Source: Bacteroidales bacterium UBA4621 (GTDB taxonomy: Bacteria; Bacteroidota; Bacteroidia; Bacteroidales; Paludibacteraceae). Taken from it: a stretch of DNA of 13,741 nt. Position numbers and translations under genes: made by a program. Shown piece by piece: positions 6,505-13,385 of this stretch. Position 1 is the stretch's first letter. Each line of letters begins with the position of its first letter. The stretch is taken from NCBI GenBank assembly GCA_002387325.1, contig DGIN01000103.1, positions 1 to 13,741 of the forward strand, written 5' to 3'. Under the pieces are notes generated by a model. It did no database searches and was not told where the DNA came from. It was given only the letters and a program-made list of their open reading frames with translations.

Positions 6505-7578
6505 ATGGCAAAACGAGTACTGATGGCGATGTCCGGCGGAATAGACTCTACCGTTTCGGCAATGCTTCTCTTGGAGCAGGGGTATGAATTGGTGGGAGTT
6601 ACCTACCGCACCTTTGACTCGATTAAAGAGTCGTGCCTTGTACGCGAAAAAGGGTGCTGCTCCGTGGAAAGTATAATGGAGGCAAAACATAATGCACAAG
6701 CATTGGGGTTCGAACATCATATTCTGGATTTCCGCGAGACATTCAAACAGCACGTCATCCGCAATTTTATAGACGAATACACACACGGACGCACCCCTAA
6801 TCCGTGTGTATTGTGCAACTCGCATATCAAATGGGGGGAACTGGTGAAAGCCGCTGATGAATACGGGTGCGACCTGATTGCAACGGGGCATTATGCACGT
6901 ATTGCAGAGCATCATGGACATTGGTATCTGCGTAATGCCGTTGATACCAAGAAAGATCAGACCTATTTTCTTTGGATGCTTACTGAGGACAACCTGCGCC
7001 GCACAATCTTTCCGTTAGGCAACCTCACCAAAGCAGAAGTACGGCAGATTGCTTTTGACCACGGTTTCGAGAAACTGAGCCAAAAAGCCGAGAGCCAGGA
7101 GATCTGCTTTGTGCCTGACAACGACTATCGGACATTCCTTGCAGAACAAGGTGTTCACATAGAGCGCGGCAAATACCTGTCTGCCGAAGGCAAGGTTGTC
7201 GGGGAGCATGAAGGTTTTTTCAACTACACTATAGGGCAACGCAAAGGACTCGGTATTGCACTCGGCATCCCGCAGTTTGTAACGAAAATCAATGCCGCGA
7301 CCAACGAAGTTACTCTCGGCACACACGATGACCTCTACTCTACGCACGTGGAAGCCATTGACGCACGTATCCGGGATATTGATTGGTTGCGTGAATCGCC
7401 TGATGTACAGGCGCGTATCCGCTACAAATCGCCTGCCGTACCAGCTCGTTTGGCAATGGGAGAAAACGGGCATATTGCGTTGGATTTCGAGCAACCCGTC
7501 TGGGGAGTTACTCCCGGACAATCACTGGTTGTTTACAAAGACGGTCTCGTTGTGGGCGGAGGGATTATCAATGTGTAA
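6505..7578 (+). CDS. mnmA: tRNA-specific 2-thiouridylase MnmA
   Basis: Catalyses 2-thiolation of U34 in the anticodon of tRNA-Lys, -Glu and -Gln, using ATP to adenylate the base and a persulfide sulfur relay. The 357 residues contain the N-terminal PP-loop S-G-G-I-D-S-T at 10-16, the first catalytic cysteine C104 in N-P-C-V-L-C-N (99-105), the tRNA/ATP-contact segment K-K-D-Q-T-Y-F-L-W at 149-157, the second catalytic cysteine C201 in Q-E-I-C-F-V, and the G-Q-R-K-G-L-G-I block of the central domain, followed by the C-terminal beta-barrel. The segment with K-G-C-C-S at 49-53 marks the Bacteroidota type that carries extra cysteines; such genomes often hold several MnmA paralogues, so this may be one of a set. 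Translation probably follows from the acyltransferase just upstream. Confidence 0.93.
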   Translation: MAKRVLMAMSGGIDSTVSAMLLLEQGYELVGVTYRTFDSIKESCLVREKGCCSVESIMEAKHNAQALGFEHHILDFRETFKQHVIRNFIDEYTHGRTPNPCVLCNSHIKWGELVKAADEYGCDLIATGHYARIAEHHGHWYLRNAVDTKKDQTYFLWMLTEDNLRRTIFPLGNLTKAEVRQIAFDHGFEKLSQKAESQEICFVPDNDYRTFLAEQGVHIERGKYLSAEGKVVGEHEGFFNYTIGQRKGLGIALGIPQFVTKINAATNEVTLGTHDDLYSTHVEAIDARIRDIDWLRESPDVQARIRYKSPAVPARLAMGENGHIALDFEQPVWGVTPGQSLVVYKDGLVVGGGIINV

Positions 7579-7612
7579 TGTGCAATTGATTTGTAAGCAA
7601 ATCCCCACACAT

Positions 7613-7655
7613 AATAAAAAGCGAAACAGTCCGCACCTGGCAGACAGTCTCGCTT
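7613..7655 (-). terminator. Hairpin terminator, mainly for the araC-type gene
   Basis: Arms 7619-7631 and 7643-7655 pair over 13 positions with two mismatches (outer stem AAGCGA/TCGCTT) around an 11-base loop. On the minus strand the stem is followed by TTTTTATTAT, the U-rich tract of a rho-independent terminator, placed about 85 bases after the AraC gene stop. On the plus strand the 3' side (CTGTGTTTCC) is less U-rich, so it may serve mnmA only weakly. A second, imperfect stem (GCAT/CGGC with GCCG/ATGC) lies at 7707-7732. Nothing else is seen in this 162-base convergent gap. Confidence 0.5.
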
Positions 7656-7740
7656 CTGTGTTTCCGTGATGAGACTTCAATCAAACAAAGTTCGCTCTTT
7701 TATATGGCATTTACGGCAACAAAAGCCGATGCACCTTAGA

Positions 7741-8601
7741 TTATTGTAAGTCTTTCTGTTTACGAAGGTGGTTGGGAGTCATACCTGTATGTTTCTTTAC
7801 ATATTGACAGAAGAAACTGCTATTGGGGAAACCGAGTTGGAAAGCCACCTCTTTGATACTTTCACCAGAGCGGACAAGACGCTGCTTGATGTCGTTCAGT
7901 GTAACCTCTGCAATCCATTCCGATGCCGATTTACCGCTACGCACCTTGCATATCTCCGACAGGTATTTCGGAGTGATGTTCATCTGCTCGGCATACCATT
8001 GCACTTCTCTTTGCTTCGGATTGTTCTGCAGGAGTTCCAGAAAACGGCGGAATGTATAGTCGCTTTGGGTTATCGCTCTGCCATTCTCATCTTCGCTGAC
8101 CGGCTCCAAAATAGTGTCCAAATAGTTGAACATCTCCAATACCAGCGCACGTACCGTATTATGCATAATGTTCACACGGTACATTGATTGTATGGGATCG
8201 GACAAATAGAGTTCCATCAAATGATAATACGTATCAAGCAACTCTACGTGTATCGGTTCCAAATGGACAACAGGACACATTTTCAAAAAACGTTGCTTCT
8301 CCCACCAGCGCGGTTCAATACGGAAATTGTCAAACAAAATCTGCTGGAACAGATCTGCTTTGATACGCAAAAGCGTAAACTTGAAATCGTACGAAACGGA
8401 AAATTCTCCTATGTACGTATTCGGCAAAACTACGAACAAATGCTGTGGTAAAACAGTTATTTTCTTTCCATTGCAAACAACATCCATACTTCCTGCCCGG
8501 CAATACATCAAAGACATACTGTCCCCCAACTGATAATGTGCGCGTTTGGGCAGGTTTTCGATTGAATTTGTCAAAAATACATCTTTTGCTTCAAGTGTCA
8601 T
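7741..8601 (-). CDS. AraC-family transcriptional regulator
   Basis: DNA-binding regulator of 286 residues. The N-terminal part (about 20-90) fits the AraC-type cupin-like sensing domain, and about 120-165 is a helical linker or dimerisation segment. The C-terminal domain (about 185-283) holds two helix-turn-helix units of the HTH_18 type: the first around W202-V220 and the second around I249-Y267, with the family-typical A-F-Q-L-G-F-x-N-x-S-x-F-C-x-Y-V-K-K-x-x-G-M-x-P. The ligand is unknown. The gene is divergent from the lipoprotein-TolC-HlyD-permease set, so it probably controls that set and perhaps itself. An exact -7 box lies 38 bases upstream of its ATG. Full length, no anomalies. Confidence 0.92.
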   Translation of the reverse strand: MTLEAKDVFLTNSIENLPKRAHYQLGDSMSLMYCRAGSMDVVCNGKKITVLPQHLFVVLPNTYIGEFSVSYDFKFTLLRIKADLFQQILFDNFRIEPRWWEKQRFLKMCPVVHLEPIHVELLDTYYHLMELYLSDPIQSMYRVNIMHNTVRALVLEMFNYLDTILEPVSEDENGRAITQSDYTFRRFLELLQNNPKQREVQWYAEQMNITPKYLSEICKVRSGKSASEWIAEVTLNDIKQRLVRSGESIKEVAFQLGFPNSSFFCQYVKKHTGMTPNHLRKQKDLQ

Positions 8602-8631
8602 AACTAACGATAGGTATATAAAATGTTTTTA

Positions 8632-8699
8632 TTTTCTGCAAAGGTACAAATTTTATTTGATATTACCTATTTTTTCTGCATAAAAAATGATATTATGCA
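8632..8699. promoter_or_regulatory. Candidate operator region between araC-type gene and export operon
   Basis: Two direct copies of TTTTCTGCA occur at 8632-8640 and 8672-8680, exactly 40 bases apart, or about four helical turns, as expected for two sites on one face of the DNA. The second copy runs into a perfect inverted repeat, TGCATAA (8677-8683) and TTATGCA (8693-8699), with a 9-base spacer. The whole 244-base divergent gap (8602-8845) is AT-rich. No clear TAnnTTTG box is seen on the plus strand for the lipoprotein gene, consistent with an activator-dependent promoter. Binding by the adjacent regulator is inferred from position. Confidence 0.35.
8639..8646 (-). promoter_or_regulatory. 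-7 box of the araC-type gene
   Basis: TACCTTTG on the minus strand matches TAnnTTTG exactly, 38 bases before the ATG at 8601. No TTTG-like -33 element stands at the normal distance, so the promoter may be weak or need an activator. It touches one TTTTCTGCA copy (8632-8640). Confidence 0.4.
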
Positions 8700-8845
8700 T
8701 ATTATTTTGCAAATAAGATTATTATATTAGAAAAACAGACAATTGCCAAGATGTGTTTTGGCAAACATTTTGTAGAGACTATCTGTGCATTTAGGAACGC
8801 TATTTGTTGCTAATTAAACAAGCGAATATAATACTTCTAAGATAT

Positions 8846-9430
8846 ATGAAAAAGAAAATGTTTTATCTTGCTGCACTTTGCCTTGTGATGGCATCGTGTG
8901 CCGACACTGCTGATGTGCGTGATGCGAAGGGTGGTTACCGTTTCAAAACAACAGGCAAAGTAACGCTGCAAATGCCGGATGAAAATAACCCGAAAGCCAC
9001 TGTCTCGCAAATTGTCAATCTGGCAAACGAGACCGGTTCATTTGAATTGGTAAGCCTGAAAGACAATGACAAAGTTCTTCTCACTTTCGACCAACTCAAT
9101 GGCAATGTATATCATACCAAAGGTACATTATCGGGCGATGAACTGAATTTCGATCAATTCACCCGTACTTTGGATTTGTCTATCACCACGGATTATGCAG
9201 ACACACTCCATATCCCGTATTTAGACATTTTAGGGCAAAGTAAGTTCCGCGATTCGATTATCACTTACACAAAAACCAGAACGGAGATGTTCGATATTAC
9301 CGTATCCGGCTATGCCAAAACGTATGAGAACAACATCATCTTTTCGCTCAATTATAAGGGGCAGTCGCAGGAAAACAAACAACGCACTATTGAGGGTACC
9401 GATATTCAGATGCTTTGCAAGAAAAATTAG
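8846..9430 (+). CDS. Small lipoprotein of unknown function
   Basis: The predicted protein has 194 residues from ATG 8846. A short basic start (M-K-K-K) and a hydrophobic core lead to V-M-A-S-C, a lipobox-like end with the acylated cysteine at 18, so the mature protein is probably a lipid-anchored envelope lipoprotein. The in-frame ATG at 8804 would add 14 residues that spoil the signal peptide, so 8846 is preferred. The mature part alternates short hydrophobic and polar segments, suggesting a beta-rich fold with a lipocalin- or calycin-like feel, but I recognise no family. It is the first gene of the plus-strand set, 52 bases before the TolC-like gene, which suggests an accessory, sensor or substrate-binding role in export. 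That role is inference from context only. Confidence 0.75.
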   Translation: MKKKMFYLAALCLVMASCADTADVRDAKGGYRFKTTGKVTLQMPDENNPKATVSQIVNLANETGSFELVSLKDNDKVLLTFDQLNGNVYHTKGTLSGDELNFDQFTRTLDLSITTDYADTLHIPYLDILGQSKFRDSIITYTKTRTEMFDITVSGYAKTYENNIIFSLNYKGQSQENKQRTIEGTDIQMLCKKN

Positions 9431-9481
9431 ACTTTCCACTATCTTTCATAGAAAAGAAGTCGGAATAGCATAACTTATATT

Positions 9482-10957
9482 ATGAAACGAACTATTATAT
9501 ATATAGGTCTGTTGCTTGCCGCACTGCCCGCCAGGGCGCAGATGCTGACGCTTGACGACTGCCGTGGGTATGCGCTCAAAGCCGCTTCTACCCAAGCAGG
9601 CGACGAGTTGCGCCAAGCCGCAGACTATAACCGCCAAGCCGCCCTTGCTGCAATGTTCCCGAAGATTACCGCCAATGCGGCATATACGTGGAACTCGCAG
9701 CACGCTGTCCTGCTGCCTAACCAAATGGATTTCTCATTCGGTACGGCTACAATAGGCAAAGACGGTTCGGCATCGTTCCAATGGAGCGAAGGCTCGGCGA
9801 TGAATCAGTTGGCGAAGCAAGCACAGCAGATACCCGAAGTGGGCAAACAGGTGCTGGCTTTCCAAAACGAGTCAGGACAGATGTTGGCTGACGCTTATCA
9901 ACAACTCTATCAGGCACTCGACCTTGATATGGCGCACCTGTTCGTCGGACAAGTAGGCATCACGCAACCCATCTACGTAGGCGGACGCCTGCGCGAATTG
10001 TACCGCATTGCCAAAGCCACCGAAGAGACCGTAAACATTGAGGCGGACAGCAAGCGGGACGACATCATTGTTTCTGTGGACGAAGCGTATTGGCGTGTCA
10101 TCTCTGTGAAAAAGAAACTCGAACTTGCCACCAAATACTACAATCTTCTTCTCACTCTCGAAGACAATGTAACCACTTTGGTTGAAGAGGGAATGGCAAC
10201 CCAATCCGATTTGCTGAAAGTAAAACAGAAACGCGGTGAAGCGGAACTGAAGAAACTGCAAGCCGAAAACGGATTGGTACTCAGCAAGATGGCACTCTGC
10301 CAACTATGCGGTTTGCCGCTCAATCAGGACATCACATTAGATGAGTCGCACATAGGCGAAGTTGTTTTGCACGACACTATATCCGATTATTCTTCCATTG
10401 TTGACTCGCGTTCCGAAATCAAACTACTGGAACAGGCACAGAAAATCGCTGAGTCGAATGCCAAGATAATGGCTGCAGGTTTGCAACCGAACATTGTGGC
10501 CTCTGCCAACTATATCTATACCAATCCGAATGCTGAAAATGGCTTCAGCAACGATTGGAAAGGACATGGATTTTTCTCTGCAGGTGTGGTAGTGAATATA
10601 CCCATTGCACACGCCGATGATATTCTTCGTCTCAAAGCAGCCAAACACCAGGCACGTGCCGTTGCCCTCAAAAAAGAAGATGCCCGTGAAATGCTTGAAC
10701 TGCAAATCACACAAGCCAACCAAAAAGTGATGGAGGCTAACCAGAAAGTGATGATGACCGAACTCGGCGTAAAAAATGCCGAGGAGGTACTTCGCTACGC
10801 CGACGAGTCGTTCAAAGCAGGTATGGCTACGGCTACTGACCTGATGCAGGCGCAGACCGCATGGCTTTCTGCCTCAAGTGACAAGATTGACGCCGATGTG
10901 GAAGCACAAGTCTGCGAGACCTATTTCAAAAAATATACCTCAACATTAAGATACTAG
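9482..10957 (+). CDS. TolC-family outer-membrane efflux protein
   Basis: Outer-membrane channel of a tripartite exporter. The 491-residue protein has a signal peptide (M-K-R-T-I-I-Y, hydrophobic core, likely cleavage after A-R-A at 17-19) and two tandem OEP repeats built of long alpha-helical coiled coils with short beta strands. Repeat one includes E-A-Y-W-R-V near 200, the turn G-M-A-T-Q-S-D-L-L near 237-245 and C-G-L-P-L near 280. Repeat two includes the matching G-M-A-T-A-T-D-L-M-Q-A-Q near 449. This internal duplication is diagnostic. Three subunits would form the trans-periplasmic duct that docks with the HlyD-like protein encoded 43 bases downstream. A near-consensus -7 box (TATCTTTC, 9440-9447) in the gap before it might give some independent transcription. 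Confidence 0.92.
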   Translation: MKRTIIYIGLLLAALPARAQMLTLDDCRGYALKAASTQAGDELRQAADYNRQAALAAMFPKITANAAYTWNSQHAVLLPNQMDFSFGTATIGKDGSASFQWSEGSAMNQLAKQAQQIPEVGKQVLAFQNESGQMLADAYQQLYQALDLDMAHLFVGQVGITQPIYVGGRLRELYRIAKATEETVNIEADSKRDDIIVSVDEAYWRVISVKKKLELATKYYNLLLTLEDNVTTLVEEGMATQSDLLKVKQKRGEAELKKLQAENGLVLSKMALCQLCGLPLNQDITLDESHIGEVVLHDTISDYSSIVDSRSEIKLLEQAQKIAESNAKIMAAGLQPNIVASANYIYTNPNAENGFSNDWKGHGFFSAGVVVNIPIAHADDILRLKAAKHQARAVALKKEDAREMLELQITQANQKVMEANQKVMMTELGVKNAEEVLRYADESFKAGMATATDLMQAQTAWLSASSDKIDADVEAQVCETYFKKYTSTLRY

Positions 10958-11000
10958 AACAACTGGAATATCTATAATAACTGGAAAAAATCAAACAACA

Positions 11001-11987
11001 ATGAGAAAAGAGAAAAAAGGCAGTCTGCTGTTGGGCTTGGCAGCGATGTTGATAGTGGTGGTTATTGTTGCCCTTGTAGGCGTGTTTGCCTTGCAACCCG
11101 AAGAGATACTCATCACCGGTGAAGCGGAGGCTACCGAATACCGTGTGTCCGGTAAAGTGCCGGGACGCATTGAGATGTACCTCGCCGAAGAAGGCGACCA
11201 TGTGAAGAAAGGTGATACTCTCGTGGTCATCAACTCGCCAGAAGTAGAGGCTAAGATGGCACAGGCAGTGGCTGCCCGTGCTGCCGCAGAGGCTATCAAC
11301 GAGAAAGCGCAGAACGGCGCACAGCGCGAACAGATAATGGGTGCCTACGAACTTTGGCAAAAAGCCAAAGCTGGTGAAGAAATCTATCGCAAGAGTTATG
11401 AACGTGTGAAACGCTTGTACGAGAAAGGGGTAGTCTCCGAGCAGAAACATGATGAGGTAGAGGCACAATACAAAGCCGCTGTTGCTACCGTCAAAGCCGC
11501 TAAGAGCCAATATGATATGGCGACTGCAGGGGCACGTTCCGAGGACAAAGCCGCTGCTGCCGCACAGGTAGCACGTGTAGATGGAATTATTCAGGAAGTA
11601 GAGGCTGCACGGGCAGAGCGTTACCTCACTTCGCCTATCGACGGCGAGGTGTCGGAGCGTTTCCCGAAGACCGGTGAATTAGTCGGACAAGGCAGCCCCG
11701 TGATGGCAATTGTTGACCTGAATGATATGTGGTTTACGTTTGCCGTGCGCGAAGATATGCTACGCGGTATAACGCCCGGCACACACTTGCAAGTGCGTAT
11801 TCCCGCCCTCGGCGATGACCTGCACGAAGTAGCGGTAACATACGTCAAAGCAATGGGGACATACGCCACTTGGCGCAGTACGCAAGCCAACGGACAGTAT
11901 GATGTCCGTACATTTGATGTCAAAGCAAAACCGCTCACCGCAATTCCGAATCTCCGTCCTGGTATGACCGCTATCGTGGTCAAGTAA
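11001..11987 (+). CDS. HlyD-family membrane-fusion (periplasmic adaptor) protein
   Basis: Adaptor that links an inner-membrane transporter to a TolC channel. The 328 residues contain one N-terminal membrane anchor (about 8-31), the first half of the lipoyl domain (about 47-80, with V-S-G-K-V-P-G-R-I and G-D-H-V-K-K-G-D-T-L), a long Ala/Glu/Lys-rich coiled-coil hairpin (about 82-207), the second lipoyl half (L-T-S-P-I-D-G-E-V at 209-217, then G-E-L-V-G-Q-G at 225-231) and a beta-barrel region ending in L-R-P-G-M-T-A-I-V-V at 318-327. This is the YhiI/YbhG-like layout usually paired with ABC-2 permeases. Normal length. It lies between the TolC-like gene and the permeases, with a repeat-bearing 157-base gap before the first permease. 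Confidence 0.92.
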   Translation: MRKEKKGSLLLGLAAMLIVVVIVALVGVFALQPEEILITGEAEATEYRVSGKVPGRIEMYLAEEGDHVKKGDTLVVINSPEVEAKMAQAVAARAAAEAINEKAQNGAQREQIMGAYELWQKAKAGEEIYRKSYERVKRLYEKGVVSEQKHDEVEAQYKAAVATVKAAKSQYDMATAGARSEDKAAAAAQVARVDGIIQEVEAARAERYLTSPIDGEVSERFPKTGELVGQGSPVMAIVDLNDMWFTFAVREDMLRGITPGTHLQVRIPALGDDLHEVAVTYVKAMGTYATWRSTQANGQYDVRTFDVKAKPLTAIPNLRPGMTAIVVK

Positions 11988-12035
11988 CCTCCATGTGGTT
12001 TCCCTGATGTTATCCTGTCCTTGTTGCTTACCGGA

Positions 12036-12079
12036 GTAGGTGATTAGTAGGTGATTAGTGGGTGATTAGTAGGTGATTC
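12036..12079. repeat. Tandem 11-bp repeat GTAGGTGATTA x4
   Basis: Four 11-bp units run without gaps: GTAGGTGATTA at 12036-12046 and 12047-12057, GTGGGTGATTA at 12058-12068 and GTAGGTGATTC at 12069-12079. They lie between the HlyD-like gene and the first permease. The unit is about one helical turn long. Unlike the other repeats in the window it is not AT-only. Confidence 0.85.
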
Positions 12080-12104
12080 CTATAAGGATTACTGAATATC
12101 TCCT

Positions 12105-12129
12105 GTATGTTAATTGTTAATTCTTAATC
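12105..12129. repeat. GTATGTTAATT element upstream of permease 1
   Basis: GTATGTTAATT followed by a second GTTAATT and CTTAATC. It is the reverse complement of the AATTAAC unit at 5653-5680. A related copy begins at 13358, before the second permease, so each permease gene is preceded by one. Confidence 0.55.
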
Positions 12130-12144
12130 CATAATTGAATCAGC

Positions 12145-13320
12145 GTGAGAACGTTTTTCTCATCAATATGGCGTGTGATGAAGCGCGAACTGAGTCGGAT
12201 GTTCGTGCGTCCGCTTTACATATTCGCTTCGGTGGGAGTAATGGTACTTAGTACTTTTTTCTTCCTGTCGATTATGCGGAGCGGGGCACCAGAGAATATA
12301 CCCATCGCTGTTGTTGATGCCGATCAAACCAGTATCTCCCGCCGTTTGTGCCACGAGATGCAAGCGACACCCGCCGTGGACATCATACTGATTACGCCTG
12401 ACTATGCCGAGGCGCGGCGTGCTATGCAGCAGGGCGAAATATTCGGTATATTGGTCATTCCCGACCATTTCTATTCCGACCTCGTTGCTTTCAAGCGTCC
12501 GCAACTCTCTTTCTATACCAACAATGCCTATACCGTCGGTGCCAGTACAGCCTACAAACAACTGCTCACCATGTGTAACCTCACCTCGGGTGCATTCCAG
12601 CGTGAAGTATTGCGCAAGAAAGGACTGCCCGATGACCTCATAATGAAGCGCATACAGCCTGTTACTATTGAGGCGCATATGGTGGCGAACCCGTGGAGCA
12701 ATTATGCGGTCTATCTTGTCTCGACCATTCTGCCGGGTATATTGTCATTGGTGGTACTGATGCTTACTATCTTTGCAATCGGTTTTGAACTCAAATGCCA
12801 TACCTGCCACGACTGGCTGCGTGCCGCAGGTGGCAACTACACCATTGCAATGATCGGCAAACTCATTCCCTACACCATATTATATATAGTGTTGGGTATC
12901 GGTTGTGAAGTCATTCTCTTTAAGTTTATGCATTTCCCTGTCAATGGCTCGCTTACCCGTCTGATGCTTGCCATGGTACTGCTTATCTTTGCAATGGAGT
13001 CTATGGCAATCTGTATCATCGGCGCACTCCCCACTCTGCGTGATGCTGTGTCTATCGGGGCCTTGTACGGTATGTTGGGTTTCTCGCTCTCGGGCTTCAC
13101 CTATCCCGTGATGAATATGCTCCCCGCCATTCAGGCTTGGACATATCTTGTTCCACTGCGTTATTTTTATCGTATTTACGTGAACGAAGCACTGATGGCT
13201 GCCCCTGTTATCAATTCCATTCCGATTTGCTTGGGGCTGTGTGCGTTCTTTATTATGCCACTGATTGTCTCACCGCGTCTTTACAAAGCGATGCTCTACC
13301 AAAACTATCCGCTCAAATGA
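12145..13320 (+). CDS. ABC-2 type transporter permease 1
   Basis: Inner-membrane subunit of the ABC-2 / YhhJ-YbhR type. The 391 residues show one N-terminal membrane helix (about 24-43), a large periplasmic domain (about 45-185) with I-P-I-A-V-V-D-A-D at 52-60, then a C-terminal block of about five helices from 188 to 375, with N-P-W-S-N-Y at 182-187 and the late segment L-S-G-F-T-Y-P at 315-321 that is typical of the family. The start is GTG at 12145: the frame has a TGA three codons upstream and the only other good start, ATG 12178, would drop a conserved N-terminal stretch. It would act with the HlyD- and TolC-like proteins encoded upstream. No nucleotide-binding domain is present in the protein or beside it. 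Confidence 0.9.
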   Translation: MRTFFSSIWRVMKRELSRMFVRPLYIFASVGVMVLSTFFFLSIMRSGAPENIPIAVVDADQTSISRRLCHEMQATPAVDIILITPDYAEARRAMQQGEIFGILVIPDHFYSDLVAFKRPQLSFYTNNAYTVGASTAYKQLLTMCNLTSGAFQREVLRKKGLPDDLIMKRIQPVTIEAHMVANPWSNYAVYLVSTILPGILSLVVLMLTIFAIGFELKCHTCHDWLRAAGGNYTIAMIGKLIPYTILYIVLGIGCEVILFKFMHFPVNGSLTRLMLAMVLLIFAMESMAICIIGALPTLRDAVSIGALYGMLGFSLSGFTYPVMNMLPAIQAWTYLVPLRYFYRIYVNEALMAAPVINSIPICLGLCAFFIMPLIVSPRLYKAMLYQNYPLK

Positions 13321-13322
13321 AA

Positions 13323-13346
13323 ATTTGTAAATGGGTAAATTTGTAA
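13323..13346. repeat. Tandem octamer array (ATTTGTAA) after permease 1
   Basis: Three 8-bp units, ATTTGTAA (13323-13330), ATGGGTAA (13331-13338) and ATTTGTAA (13339-13346), begin 2 bases after the permease stop. The unit and phase are the same as the array at 3153-3184, about 10 kb away. Confidence 0.7.
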
Positions 13347-13357
13347 ATGATTGCAGC

Positions 13358-13382
13358 GTATGTTAATTTTTAATTGTTAATC
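13358..13382. repeat. GTATGTTAATT element upstream of permease 2
   Basis: GTATGTTAATTTTTAATTGTTAATC starting at 13358 repeats the leader seen before permease 1 (12105). It ends 3 bases before the ATG of permease 2. No Shine-Dalgarno sequence is visible there. Confidence 0.5.
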
Positions 13383-13385
13383 AGA

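Noticed and set aside
8602..8845. Riboswitch or small RNA gene in the araC/lipoprotein gap
   Set aside because: No conserved fold or T-tracted hairpin could be recognised; the AT-rich repeats are better read as protein-binding candidates.
10926..11510. 194-codon minus-strand ORF opposite the HlyD-like gene
   Set aside because: Shadow of the adaptor gene, whose domains are clear on the plus strand.
12036..12079. CRISPR array
   Set aside because: The 11-bp units are contiguous with no spacers, and no cas gene is present.
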